A stretch of 64,000 bases of DNA from CAWJPY01 sp963844865 (GCA_963844865.1 CAWJPY010000021.1:62001-126000), one strand, 5' to 3'; shown: positions 1 to 8,861, counted from the stretch's first letter. Notes: generated by a model from the letters alone, not told the origin. Numbers and translations: made by a program.

Positions 1-822
1 CATGAGCGACGCCGGGGGGTTCCCCGAGCACAGCACCGCCTCCACCGCCGCGATGAGCGCCCGGATGTCCCCGATCGCCGGGGGCTGCCCCGTGAAGCGG
101 ACGACGAGGACGTGGTCGCGCTGCATCGGCGACACGAGCAGGCTCTCCCCGAGCTCCACGATCTGCTGGATCCGGGTGCCGGCGCGGTAGCCCTTCTGCT
201 CCCGCACCACGCGGGCCAGGGTCCCCGAGGAGCGCACCAGAGGGCCCATGTCCCCGGCGCTCGACACCATGGCCACGTTGTCCTGGGTGTCGCGGTAGAG
301 CACCACCGCGGCCTCGAAGCCGAACCGCTCCACGGCCCAGGTCAGGGGCTCGCCCACGGCCCCGCGCCGCACCGCCGAGGCGGTGGTCACGAGGAGCGAC
401 ACCATGTCCTCGGCCGAGGCGGCGCCGCTGTACCCCTGGGTGTCCTCCTGCGTCCCCTGGCCGGGGCGCCCACCCCTTCCGCCGACAAACGGGCTCACGC
501 CGTGGGCGCCGGAGCCGGCCTCGAGCACCACCAGGCGGGCGGAGGATAGGTTCACCAGATCACCACATTCGAAGCTGGCGGCGGCGGTCCGACGACCGTT
601 GATGTACGTGCCGTTCTTGCTGTTCAGGTCGGTGATGTGAAAGCTGGAGTCGCGGACCCTGAGGATGGCGTGGTGGCGGGAGACGTCCTCCTGCTCGAGC
701 ACGACGTCGTTGTCGGAGCGGGACCCGATGCGATAGCTGCGGTCGTTGGCGAGGTCGAAACGCTGCTCACCGCGGTCGGGGCTGGAGTAGACCAGAACGT
801 AGCGAGCGGTCCCGTTCCTCAT
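1..822 (-). CDS. FHA-GAF domain signalling protein (3' end beyond the window)
   Basis: The reading frame starts at the ATG at 822 and runs off the left edge, giving 274 visible residues. Residues about 20-100 form an FHA domain, a phosphothreonine-peptide reader: GSRSDND (33-39), SRHHA (48-52) and NSKNGTYING (67-76) are the classic loop residues. A glycine-rich linker (about 105-130) leads to a GAF-like domain (about 138-265). In many Acidobacteriota and myxobacteria this FHA-GAF order continues into a sigma-54 activator or a histidine kinase; that part lies outside. The start codon overlaps the stop of the upstream gene (ATGA at 819-822), so it is co-translated with the macro-like protein and probably with the ClpX-like ATPase. 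FHA assignment is firm, GAF is likely, and the overall class is unknown. Confidence 0.85.
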   Translation of the reverse strand, partial: MRNGTARYVLVYSSPDRGEQRFDLANDRSYRIGSRSDNDVVLEQEDVSRHHAILRVRDSSFHITDLNSKNGTYINGRRTAAASFECGDLVNLSSARLVVLEAGSGAHGVSPFVGGRGGRPGQGTQEDTQGYSGAASAEDMVSLLVTTASAVRRGAVGEPLTWAVERFGFEAAVVLYRDTQDNVAMVSSAGDMGPLVRSSGTLARVVREQKGYRAGTRIQQIVELGESLLVSPMQRDHVLVVRFTGQPPAIGDIRALIAAVEAVLCSGNPPASLM

Positions 823-1526
823 GCCACGACGTCGCCTCGGGTGATGAGATAGCCGGAGAGGGAGCCCGGCACGAACCTGTAGTGGAAGCGCCAGTCATGG
901 TCCCGCACCTCCACCACGGCCGCATCCCCCCCCACGGTCCGGAAGCTGCGGCTGGCGCGGCTCAGCACCCGGGAACGCAGGAGATGGGACACCTCCTCCA
1001 CCTCGTCCAGGTCCTCCAGCAGCACCGTGAGCCGCACCGGTACGTCCAGGACGGCGCCGGACTCCAGGATGGCGGCGTCAAACGCCTCCACCACCTCCTC
1101 CAGGGTCAGGCCCTTGCCCCGGAAGGAGCCCAGGGGCTCGGACGCCAGGGTCCCCATCCCCCGCTTGGTGGCATCCTTGAAGATCGCCAGCAAGCTGCGT
1201 CGTACGTCCCCCGGACGGCACGTCGGCTTGAGCTCGAAGTCATGGACCACCGCCTGATAGGTCCAGTAGGACTCGGGTCGACGTCCCCGGAGCACCAGGA
1301 ACCGGCCCAGGGACAGGGGGCGATGCTCGCGGATCGCGACGTAGGCAGCGTCCAAGTCGTCCTCTGCATCCAGGTCGAGAACGCCTTGGCGGCCCATCAC
1401 CAGATTGCGGTCTTCCTGGACCACCATGGCGTCCGGATGGAGTCGCCGTCCCAGGGAGTCGCGCACGTCAAGATCGAGTCGAAATGACCAGCCTTTTGCC
1501 AATGAGATCACCCGCGCCCATGCCAC
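819..1526 (-). CDS. divergent macrodomain-like protein
   Basis: A 235-residue protein of unknown function. Its second half follows the macrodomain core pattern: a hydrophobic strand ending in 'VVHDF' (93-97), a helix with 'LLAIFKDATKRG', the strand and glycine loop 'GTLASEPLGSFRGKG' (125-139), 'LTLEEVVEAFDAAILE', then 'VRLTVLLEDLDEVEEV'. The usual N-terminal 'DAIVNAAN' ADP-ribose motif is replaced by 'PDAMVVQEDRNLVMG', so ADP-ribose binding may be lost or altered. This is a fold inference by eye, not a search result. The start is uncertain: the codon at 1526 is GTG without a clear ribosome site, and internal GTG/TTG codons are possible. It lies 35 bases after the ClpX-like gene and overlaps the FHA gene by four bases, so a shared role in phospho- or ADP-ribose-type signalling is plausible. 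Confidence 0.6.
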   Translation of the reverse strand: MAWARVISLAKGWSFRLDLDVRDSLGRRLHPDAMVVQEDRNLVMGRQGVLDLDAEDDLDAAYVAIREHRPLSLGRFLVLRGRRPESYWTYQAVVHDFELKPTCRPGDVRRSLLAIFKDATKRGMGTLASEPLGSFRGKGLTLEEVVEAFDAAILESGAVLDVPVRLTVLLEDLDEVEEVSHLLRSRVLSRASRSFRTVGGDAAVVEVRDHDWRFHYRFVPGSLSGYLITRGDVVA

Positions 1527-1561
1527 AAGTGTAGCGAAGACCTGGCGGTCTGAGAAGGAGC

Positions 1562-2719
1562 TCAGCCATTCCGTGACGAGATGGAGGACCGGACCATCGC
1601 CGCGTCCACGAGGAGGCGATGCCCCCCCTCCGGCCGCTCCTCGAGCTTCTCGAACCCCCAGGGATCGAACTCCAGCCGATTGATGATCTTGCCGAACACG
1701 GTGCGCAGGGAGCGCGCGCCGGTACGGCTGTTCCTGGCGGCCTCCTCGGCGATCAGCGAGGCGGCCAGGTCCTCCATCTCCAGGGCGATGTCCATCACCT
1801 CGAAGTAGCGCCGCGACCGGTTGTAGGGAGAGTCCAGCGAGTGCAGCAGGATCTCTCGCAGCACCTGCACGTCGAGATCGCGCAGCAGCACCACGTTGTC
1901 GAAGCGGGACATGAACTGGGGCACCATGCCGTAGTCGAAGAGGTCCTCGGGACGCAGGAAGTCGGCGAGCTCGAACCTGGTCTCGATGCGCACCTTGCCG
2001 TCGGCGGTCTGGATGGCCTCGGACTTCAGCTTCTCGCCGCTGCCCGGATTCACCACCCGCAGGTACACCTGGTCGTAGAGCTCCTCGAAGGCGCCACCGC
2101 AGATGAACATCATGTGCCGGGTGTCGATGTTGATGGTCACCGGCTTCTCCACGCCGTCCACGAAGGCATGGGTCCGGTAGGCCACCAGCTCGCCCTCCAT
2201 GAGGGTCAGGAGCCCCTGCTGGAGCACCACGCCGATGGGGTTGGGTTTGCCGGCGACGATGGACGACATCTTGTCGATCTCGTCGATGCAGATGGTGGCC
2301 CGCTGCATGGTCTCGCGGAGCTCCTCCGGGGTCGGGCTGGACCCCACCAGGGCCCGCGCCCGCTGCTCCACCGCGGCGAACAACCGCGCCGGCTGGAACT
2401 CCAAGCGCTCGGCGTCCACCAGGAGGTTGGCGTTGATGATGGTCATGGCGCGGAAGGGCCGGTACTCCGGCAGCTCGTGGTACATGCGCTGGATGTTGTT
2501 CATGATGGTCGTCTTGCCGGTGCCCGAGTTGCCGATGAGCAGGATGTTGCCCGGCACCTTGCCGGTGGTGTGCTTGTACACCGCCACCGCCACGTAGCGG
2601 AGGGCCGTGTTCTGGCCCAACACCCCTTTGCGGAGCTCGCCGAAGATGTCAGGCGGCCGAATCGCGTCCAGATCGCGCAGTGGCTGCTCAGACGGCGTCG
2701 CCGTCGTGCTGTCGGTCAT
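1562..2719 (-). CDS. ClpX-like AAA+ ATPase lacking the zinc-binding domain
   Basis: 385 residues with the ClpX/HslU-type AAA+ core. Walker A is GNSGTGKT (63-70) and Walker B is CIDEIDK (144-150). The ClpX-type segment FICGGAFEEL is at 205-214, 'YGMVPQFMSRFDNVV' (263-277) carries the arginine-finger region, and sensor 2 'RTGARSLR' lies at 332-339, followed by the small C-terminal domain. Genuine ClpX starts with a four-cysteine zinc domain; this protein instead has about 20 polar residues and no cysteine pair. A typical IGF loop for docking ClpP is not obvious, and no clpP is nearby. It is therefore more likely a stand-alone remodelling ATPase. It is the first gene of an operon with the macro-like and FHA proteins. 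A GGAGGGA ribosome site precedes the ATG. Confident as AAA+; the partner is unknown. Confidence 0.85.
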   Translation of the reverse strand: MTDSTTATPSEQPLRDLDAIRPPDIFGELRKGVLGQNTALRYVAVAVYKHTTGKVPGNILLIGNSGTGKTTIMNNIQRMYHELPEYRPFRAMTIINANLLVDAERLEFQPARLFAAVEQRARALVGSSPTPEELRETMQRATICIDEIDKMSSIVAGKPNPIGVVLQQGLLTLMEGELVAYRTHAFVDGVEKPVTINIDTRHMMFICGGAFEELYDQVYLRVVNPGSGEKLKSEAIQTADGKVRIETRFELADFLRPEDLFDYGMVPQFMSRFDNVVLLRDLDVQVLREILLHSLDSPYNRSRRYFEVMDIALEMEDLAASLIAEEAARNSRTGARSLRTVFGKIINRLEFDPWGFEKLEERPEGGHRLLVDAAMVRSSISSRNG

Positions 2720-2776
2720 GGCTCCCTCCGGACAGGCCCCGAACGCGGCCGTGGTCTGAGCCGCGTCCCGAGGTCG

Positions 2777-3973
2777 TCATCTCTCGACGGTCCAGACGCC
2801 GTCGCGCGGCACCAGCCTGGTGCCGTCGATCTCCACGCGGCGGCCGCAGCCGCCGGGTCGAAAGTCGGTCACGATGTCCACGTGCTGGGCGGAGCGGTTG
2901 AAGACCCCGGCGTCGGCCAGGGCCGCGATGCGCGCCGCGCCGGCCTCGCTCGCGGAGTCTCTTACGAAGCAGTCCTCGTACGAGGCGCCGATGGCGATGT
3001 GCAGGGTCCCGCCCACCTTCTCGACGAACAGGGGGTGCTTGAGCACACGATCCAGGCCGGGGTTCATCCCCAGGGCGACCTCCCCCAGTCGGTGGGACCC
3101 CTCGTCGGTCTCCACGATCGCACGCAGGTGATCGCCACCCACCTCGGCCGCGTACTCGACGATCCTGCCGTGCTCGAAACGGAGATAGATGCCGCGGATG
3201 TCGTGGCCGCCGTAGTTCACCGGCAGGTCGACGAAGATCTCACCCTCGGGGCTGGAGGCGTCCGGGCTGGTGAACACCTCCCCGTCCGGGAAGTTCCGCA
3301 GCCCGTAGGAGAGCACCGGGCGGCTTTGGGAGAGGTCCATGGTGAGCGTCAGCTCGCGCCCGGCTCCGGGGTGCGCGGTCACCACCTCGAGGTGGCGACC
3401 CTCGAGGAAGACGGGCCCGATCCGCTCCTCGGCTTCCAGCAGCGGCCGCGGGTCGGTGGTCGACGCGCGCACGATGAAGCGCGTGTACTCCTCCAGATCC
3501 ATGCCCTCGAGCTCGGCGTACGCCGGCGTCGGGTACAGGGTGATCACCCACGGCTTGGAGATCCGCAGGTCGGCGAACGGTCGGTCCGCCTTGGCCAGAC
3601 CCCGCACCTGCTCCTGGGTCAGGCCCATGTACTGTGACGGTTCCTCGGCCCCGAGCACCTCCACGTACTTGGTCATGCTCTCGTAGCGCCGCCGATGCCA
3701 CTCGGGAACGCGCTCGATCTGAGGAGCGGACGCCGCCCGGCCCATGGCCGCCGACCACACCCTCCCCCGCTCATTGTTGGGCGGGATCAGGTAGACGTCC
3801 GGCACGCCCCCGGCCTCGATCACCCGGCGCTCCAGCACCGCCATGAGTGGCCAGCAGATGCGCTCGCCCTTGATCATGACCCGGTCGTCCGCGGTAACTC
3901 CCTGGAGCGAGTGATCCAACAGGTAGCCGGCCCAGGTCTCCAGATCCTGCTGCGCAACCTTCGTTTCACGCAC
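2777..3973 (-). CDS. M29-family metallo-aminopeptidase
   Basis: 398 residues, the usual length for M29 aminopeptidases (AmpS/PepS/aminopeptidase T). These cytosolic dinuclear-metal enzymes remove N-terminal residues from peptides. The family's metal and catalytic residues are visible: E232 in 'FPDGEVFTSP', E298 in 'LGEVALGMNPGL', H325 and Y332 in 'TLHIAIGASY', and H364/D366 in 'HVDIVTD'. The GTG at 3973 is chosen as start because GGAGG sits five bases upstream; the open frame runs further upstream but without family-like sequence. It is transcribed divergently from the receiver gene at 4124. It is not obviously in an operon with the ClpX-like gene, which begins 57 bases downstream on the same strand. 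Confidence 0.9.
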   Translation of the reverse strand: MRETKVAQQDLETWAGYLLDHSLQGVTADDRVMIKGERICWPLMAVLERRVIEAGGVPDVYLIPPNNERGRVWSAAMGRAASAPQIERVPEWHRRRYESMTKYVEVLGAEEPSQYMGLTQEQVRGLAKADRPFADLRISKPWVITLYPTPAYAELEGMDLEEYTRFIVRASTTDPRPLLEAEERIGPVFLEGRHLEVVTAHPGAGRELTLTMDLSQSRPVLSYGLRNFPDGEVFTSPDASSPEGEIFVDLPVNYGGHDIRGIYLRFEHGRIVEYAAEVGGDHLRAIVETDEGSHRLGEVALGMNPGLDRVLKHPLFVEKVGGTLHIAIGASYEDCFVRDSASEAGAARIAALADAGVFNRSAQHVDIVTDFRPGGCGRRVEIDGTRLVPRDGVWTVER

Positions 3974-4123
3974 GACAACCTCCCGCCGTGGGCCACGGCG
4001 TAGACATTGTACCCATGCCGACGGGGCTCCACGACCCTCCCTCCCGGGATCCCTCGGGCCGCTGCGACGGCGGACCGCGCAGTCTGCTATGGTGAGGCGA
4101 TCCATCCGACCGCGGAGGCGACC

Positions 4124-4558
4124 GTGAGGACACCCGCATCCATACGGGTCATGGTGGTGGACGATCATCCGGTGGTCCGCGAAGGGCTCGCCCGCATCAT
4201 CGACGGCGAGGCCGACATGGACGTGGTTGGGGAGGCGGACGACGGTCCGGGCGCGGTGGCGGGCTGCGCCACGGCGAAGCCCGACATCGTCGTGATGGAT
4301 GTGTCCGCCCCCGAGCAGGGCGGGTTGGAGGCCATGGCCACCATCCGCGGCACACAGCCCGACGTCCAGTTCGTCGTCTTCTCCGTCCACAAGGGGGAGG
4401 ACGACGTCAACCGTGCCTGCCAGGCCGGGGCCAGCGGCTACCTCTTCAAGGTCGTCCGACCCGACGAGCTCGTGGCCGCCATCCGTTCCGTCGCCGGCGG
4501 CGGGCGCTACCTCCCGATCACCGTGGATGGACCGTCCCGGTCCCACGATCCCCGCTGA
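4124..4558 (+). CDS. stand-alone NarL-type receiver domain protein
   Basis: 144 residues consisting only of a receiver domain. The acidic pair is D13-D14, the phospho-acceptor is D59 in 'IVVMDVS', the switch serine is S87, and the conserved lysine is K109 in 'GASGYLFK'. The sequence is closest to the NarL/FixJ class, but it stops right after 'GGGRYL', where the linker and LuxR-type helix-turn-helix would normally follow. It therefore cannot bind DNA by that route and probably works as a CheY-like phosphorylation relay or sink. The GTG at 4124 follows GGAGG by five bases. A TATGGT hexamer at 4088-4093 may be the -10 element. No histidine kinase is adjacent, so the partner is unknown. Confidence 0.8.
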   Translation: MRTPASIRVMVVDDHPVVREGLARIIDGEADMDVVGEADDGPGAVAGCATAKPDIVVMDVSAPEQGGLEAMATIRGTQPDVQFVVFSVHKGEDDVNRACQAGASGYLFKVVRPDELVAAIRSVAGGGRYLPITVDGPSRSHDPR

Positions 4559-4583
4559 CGCCGGCGCGGACACGGGGTATCCT
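4555..4583 (+). promoter_or_regulatory. promoter of the quinone oxidoreductase gene
   Basis: A CTGACG -35 (4555-4560), a 17-base spacer and a TATCCT -10 (4578-4583) precede the ATG at 4593 by nine bases. There is no purine-rich ribosome site between them, so the transcript is probably leaderless. Confidence 0.5.
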
Positions 4584-4592
4584 GGCTCGAGC

Positions 4593-5573
4593 ATGAGAGC
4601 CATCGTCCTGGACGGCTTCGGCGACGAAGAGGTGATGCGGCTCGGCGAGGTCCGATCGCCCGAGCTGCGTCCCGGGACGGTCCGGATCGCCGTGGAGGCT
4701 GCCGGCGTCAACCGCGCCGATCTCCTGCAGCGACGCGGCCTCTACCCCCCACCCGCGGGCGCGTCCGAGATCCTCGGTCTGGAGTGCGCCGGTCGCATCG
4801 TCGAGGTCGGTGAAGGCGCGGGTCCCTGGGCTCTCGGTCAGCGGGTGATGGCGCTCCTGCCCGGTGGGGGCTACGCGGAGGAGACGGTGGTGGACGCGGG
4901 CTCCGTCATGGCCGTCCCGGCGACCATGGCGCCGGCGGCGGCGGGAGGGTTCCCCGAGGTCTTCCTCACCGCCTTTCTGAACCTCGTGACCCTGGGCGGC
5001 ATGGGCGAGGGCACCGTGGTCCTCGTCCACGGCGGCAGCGGCGGCGTGGGCACGGCCGCCATCCAGATCGGGGGGGTGCTGGGGGCTCACGTCCTCGTGA
5101 CCGCCGGTTCGGACGAACGTTGTCGGCGTTGCCTCGAGCTTGGCGCCGCGGACGCCATCAACTATCGGACGGACGACTTCGTGGACCGCTGCCGGGCGCA
5201 CACCGACGGCCACGGCGTGGAGCTGATCCTGGACTGCGTGGGCGCCGACTACCTGGCGCGCAATCTCCAGGCCCTCGCTCCGGATGGCCGGCTCGTGGTG
5301 ATCGGCCTCATGTCCGGCGCCCGGGCCGAGGTCGACCTCGCCGACCTGCTCCGCCGCCGCATCGCCGTGATCGGCTCCAGCCTCCGTTCTCGGTCCACCG
5401 CCGACAAAGCGCGCCTCGTCGCCGCCTTCACCCACCGACTGGGACCGGCCCTTCAGGACGACCGTCTCCACCCCGTCGTCGACCGCACCCTCCCCCTCGC
5501 CGACGCCCCTGCCGCCCACCGCGCCCTGGCCGCGGGCGAGATCTTCGGCAAGCTCGTTCTGACCACCACGTGA
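4593..5573 (+). CDS. PIG3-like NAD(P)H:quinone oxidoreductase (MDR family)
   Basis: 326 residues, the standard length of the zinc-free medium-chain dehydrogenase/reductase quinone oxidoreductases. The GroES-like N-terminal domain carries 'AAGVNRADLLQRRGLYPPP', the signature of the PIG3/TP53I3 branch. The Rossmann domain has 'HGGSGGVGTAAIQ' (146-158) for NADPH binding, and the protein ends in 'GEIFGKLVL', also typical. It probably reduces quinones or enals in the cytosol as part of oxidative-stress defence. The ATG at 4593 is the first plausible start; upstream sequence is the tail of the receiver gene. Its stop abuts the stop of the convergent DapA-family gene. Confidence 0.9.
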   Translation: MRAIVLDGFGDEEVMRLGEVRSPELRPGTVRIAVEAAGVNRADLLQRRGLYPPPAGASEILGLECAGRIVEVGEGAGPWALGQRVMALLPGGGYAEETVVDAGSVMAVPATMAPAAAGGFPEVFLTAFLNLVTLGGMGEGTVVLVHGGSGGVGTAAIQIGGVLGAHVLVTAGSDERCRRCLELGAADAINYRTDDFVDRCRAHTDGHGVELILDCVGADYLARNLQALAPDGRLVVIGLMSGARAEVDLADLLRRRIAVIGSSLRSRSTADKARLVAAFTHRLGPALQDDRLHPVVDRTLPLADAPAAHRALAAGEIFGKLVLTTT

Positions 5574-6422
5574 TCACGCCCCCCACAGCCCCTCGAAGCG
5601 AACCCGGAGATCCCGGACGCGCGCGGGGTCCAGCTCCACCGACGGCGGTCGTGCTCCGTAGCGGCCCAGCCCCCGCGCCCGTAGCAGGGCCTTCACCCCG
5701 GCGACGAGGCCGAACTCCTCCAGGAGCGCGCGCACGGCGTCCAGCTCCTCCTGCCGTTCGGGGTCGTGAGGGATGGCCGCCACCAGGCCCGGCGCCACGC
5801 TCGCCGCGGCGCTGATGCTCCCCGTCCCGCCGGCGGCCAGGGTCGCCGCCACCAGCCGGTCGTTCCCGACCAGGTAGGACCGCGAGCCGAAGCGGCGGAG
5901 CAGGCGCTCCATCTCGTCGACACGCCCCGTGGAGTCCTTGACCCCGGCCAGTCGGGGGTGGCCCTCCACCCGCTCCAGGAGGTTCTCGTCCAGAGGCACC
6001 CCGGTGAGCTGGGGGACGTGGTACAGGAGGACCGGCAGGCGTGCCCGGTCGAGCACCGCGCGCAGGAAGGCAGCCAAACCGGCCACCGGCGCGCCCCGGA
6101 GGTAGAAGGGTGGGGGCAGCAGTGCCGCCGCGTACCCGAGGTCTGCCGCGGCCTCCACCATGTCCAGCGCCTCCTCCAGGGCGCACGAGCCGATGCCCAG
6201 GAGCAGGGTCAGGGCTCCCCGGCTCGCCGCCGCCGCCTCGGCGACAGCCAGGCGTTCAGACAGCGTGAAGGACGGGAACTCACCGTTGCTGCCGAGCACG
6301 AGGGCGCCGTCGAGGGGGGTGGAGGCGAGCCAGGCGAGATGCGCGCCCAGGGCCTGGGGGTCGAACCTCCCCACCTCGTCGACGGGGGTGGGGACTGGAG
6401 CGAACGATCCTCGGATCCTCAT
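5574..6422 (-). CDS. dihydrodipicolinate synthase/N-acetylneuraminate lyase family protein
   Basis: 282 residues forming a DapA-type class I aldolase (TIM barrel). The Schiff-base lysine is K162 in 'AGVKDSTG' and the catalytic tyrosine is Y134 in 'LLYHVP'. The substrate-binding loop reads GSNGEF (44-49) instead of the GTTGE of true DapA, so the substrate is probably a different 2-keto acid. Family members with GSNGE include 4-hydroxy-2-oxoglutarate aldolase-like proteins; specificity cannot be fixed from sequence alone. The start at 6422 has an AGGATAGG stretch seven bases upstream. It is convergent with the quinone oxidoreductase. Confidence 0.85.
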   Translation of the reverse strand: MRIRGSFAPVPTPVDEVGRFDPQALGAHLAWLASTPLDGALVLGSNGEFPSFTLSERLAVAEAAAASRGALTLLLGIGSCALEEALDMVEAAADLGYAAALLPPPFYLRGAPVAGLAAFLRAVLDRARLPVLLYHVPQLTGVPLDENLLERVEGHPRLAGVKDSTGRVDEMERLLRRFGSRSYLVGNDRLVAATLAAGGTGSISAAASVAPGLVAAIPHDPERQEELDAVRALLEEFGLVAGVKALLRARGLGRYGARPPSVELDPARVRDLRVRFEGLWGA

Positions 6423-6537
6423 GCCGCCTATCCTCGCACGGGTCCGGGCCCAACGGTGGCATGCTCCGGCCCGTAGTAAGATATGCAGCCCCGGGGCGGT
6501 CGTGGTCCGCCCTGTTTTCATTCCTTCTGGAGGTACC

Positions 6538-7374
6538 ATGAGGGGAGCGCTCACGTTGCTGTCGATGATCGCCCTCGCCGCCGCGCCGGCGGCGGCGGGC
6601 ACCCTGGTCCTGCCGGTGTTCGCGCACAACGCGAAGGGCGTCGACGGTGCGAGCTGGAGCTCCGAGATCTACCTGACCAACCCGGGGGACCAACCCGTCC
6701 AGGTCACCCTGAGCTCGTTTCTGCCCGGCGCCATCGCCAAGCCCACCCCCTGCGATCTCTTCATGGCCCCGACCCGCGTGGTCCCCCCGCACTCCGCGGT
6801 GGTCTGGACCTCCTCCGGGCTGGCCACCGATCTCGGCTGTGCGCAAACCGCGCTGGGGGCGCTGCTCCTCTCCGCCGACGGACCGATCCGCATCACCAGC
6901 CGCATGGTCAACCAGCCCGGTGGCCTCAAGCAGCCGGCCCACGGGCTCCTCACCGGCGCCGGGCAGGCGTTCGAGGCGCAGGCGGTGTCTCATCTCGAAG
7001 CGGGCGACTACCTCCTGCCCGCTCTCCTCTGGCACCGCAACGCCTGCGGCAAGCCCGCCTTCACCACCTCCATCGGCTTTGCCAACCCGGGCAACGACCC
7101 CGTGACCGTCACCCTCGACCTGGAGGACGAGGGCGGCTCCGGCTGGATCCTCCTGGAGGACGAGGAGGTGGCCATCCCCCACACCCTGACCGTGGATGCG
7201 CGCTCCTGGCGCCAGATCCGTCTGCGCCCGGTGGACTCACCTGCAGGGGGCTGTCTCGATCCCGAGGCCTTCGTGGTCAAGGTCGGGGTGGACGGGCCTC
7301 TCGCCATCTACGCCTCGGTCGTGGACCGCTCCACTGGGGACGCCCGCACCGTCCGGCCGGTGCCCCTCGACTAA
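6538..7374 (+). CDS. secreted hypothetical protein
   Basis: 278 residues with a Sec signal peptide (about 1-20, ending AAPAAAG). The mature part reads as two beta-rich modules with parallel phrases: 'EIYLTNPGDQPVQVTLS' and 'SIGFANPGNDPVTVTLD'. Each is followed by an acidic or polar strand and a 'RVVPPHSAVVW' or 'LTVDARSWRQI' strand. This pattern recurs in secreted acidobacterial proteins and suggests tandem immunoglobulin-like folds. Four cysteines (CDLF, LGCA, NACG, GGCLD) could pair as disulfides. No catalytic motif is visible. The ATG at 6538 follows TGGAGG by five bases, and a TAAGAT hexamer at 6477-6482 is a likely -10. Function unknown. Confidence 0.75.
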   Translation: MRGALTLLSMIALAAAPAAAGTLVLPVFAHNAKGVDGASWSSEIYLTNPGDQPVQVTLSSFLPGAIAKPTPCDLFMAPTRVVPPHSAVVWTSSGLATDLGCAQTALGALLLSADGPIRITSRMVNQPGGLKQPAHGLLTGAGQAFEAQAVSHLEAGDYLLPALLWHRNACGKPAFTTSIGFANPGNDPVTVTLDLEDEGGSGWILLEDEEVAIPHTLTVDARSWRQIRLRPVDSPAGGCLDPEAFVVKVGVDGPLAIYASVVDRSTGDARTVRPVPLD

Positions 7375-7606
7375 CGCCGGCCTGCGGGAGCGAACCACGG
7401 CAATCAGCGTCCCACTGCCGCGGCACTGCGGCCTTCCAAAGAACGGCACCTCCCCCGGGCGTGCCACTGGTGACACGTTCCCGAGACACCGCGCTCCGGT
7501 TATTCGTCGCTACCGGTCGGAAAAGTGGCAGCGGTGGCAACCTCGGGGTAGGCATCGCCAGAACGGCGCGTCGCAAAAGGTCCCGCATCCCCTCTGATCT
7601 CGGGCT

Positions 7607-8718
7607 TCAGGCCTGCCGGGAGATGATGACCAGGCTGCGATCGTCGTGCAGCGGCGTGTTCCCGGCGAAGCCGTCCACGGCCTCCACGATGCGGTCGTGG
7701 ACCACCGACGCGGAGCCTCCCGTCGCCACAGCGCGCCGCACGCGGTCGAACCCGAAAGCGTCGCCCCGCGCGTTCACCGTCTCCGGCACGCCGTCTGTGT
7801 ACATGACCAGGAGGTCGCCAGGGATGATGTGGGCGGTCCCCGGCGTCGGTGCGATGGCCGTCCGCAGGCCCAGGGGCAAGCAGCCGCTGCCGAGCTCGAC
7901 CACCTCGCCCGCGGCGTTGCGCAGCAGGGGGTAGGGATGGCCCGCGCAGGCATACTCCAGGCGCCCGCTCGACGGCTCCAGCACGCCGTAGAACATGGTC
8001 ATGAAGGCCCGTGACCCGCCCGCCCCGAGCAGCGCCCGGTTCATGAGGTCGAGGACGGCGAGGGGCCTCGGATCCAGCCCGATGGCGAGCTGCAGCGTGG
8101 TGCGGGCGATGGCCATGAGCAGGCCCGCCGCGATGCCGTGCCCGCTCGCGTCGCCGATGACCACCGCCCAACGACCGTCGCTGAGGGGCAGGAAGTCGTG
8201 GTAGTCCCCCCCGATCTCGTTGGCCGTCCGGTAGGAGAACCCGAAGGTGTACCCCGCGATGTCCGGGGCGCGGTGGGAAGGAGATCGTGCTGGAGCTGCC
8301 TGGCCACCTCCAGCTCGTCCCGGACCAGGACCCGGTCCGCCAGCTCCAGACCCAGCAGGAAGACCAAGCCCGTGATGGCCACCGCGATCAGGATCGTCGG
8401 GTTCGTGGGCCCCACGTTGCGGACCGGCGCCTCGAACTGGAGGAGGCCGAGGGTCGCCACCACCAGGCAGAAGACGAAGAGTATGCGGCGGGTCGGCGAC
8501 AGCTTGTACGAGAGCCCCAAGAAGACGATTCTGGCGCGGTGCCAGAGGCGGCGGAGTCGTCCCGCAGGCTCGGCCTCGGCGGCATGGTCGCGGGTGAGGA
8601 TGGAGTAGGCACGGGAGGCGTCCCGGCCGAGCTCCGCGGGCGCCTTGCGCACGTCCAGACCCGCCGTGTACTCCCCGACGAAGCTCCGGAAACGCTTGAA
8701 TCTGCTCTGCCGCTTCAC
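7607..8718 (-). CDS. SpoIIE/RsbU-type PP2C serine phosphatase, one frameshift
   Basis: About 370 residues if repaired. The N-terminal part has two membrane helices ('ILFVFCLVVATLGLLQF' and 'ILIAVAITGLVFLLGLEL') followed by the linker 'ARQLQHDLLPTAP', typical of RsbU-like phosphatases. The C-terminal PP2C domain has 'NEIGGDYHDF', 'VVIGDASGHGIAAGLLMA', 'LVMYTDGVPE' and 'HDDRSLVII', which supply the metal-binding aspartates. The halves lie in different frames. The break is at about 8270, where four Cs are present and a fifth would restore 'APPDIAGY'. It probably dephosphorylates an anti-sigma-factor antagonist at the membrane. The GTG at 8718 is the best start but has only a weak ribosome site. 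Confidence 0.8.
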
Positions 8719-8861
8719 CCCACCCCGCTCTCGCTCGAGTCGCTGAGCACACAGGACCGCCACCCACCCCACCCACCATCCATCAGATACGTGGGGCGGA
8801 GGGTGGAGTTCTCCTTGCGTCCGGGATCCGTCCCCCTCTCGCGCAGACCGGGCTTTCGCGG

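Noticed and set aside
1562..2719. Housekeeping clpX
   Set aside because: The zinc-binding N-terminal domain and neighbouring clpP are absent, and the genomic context is signalling genes.
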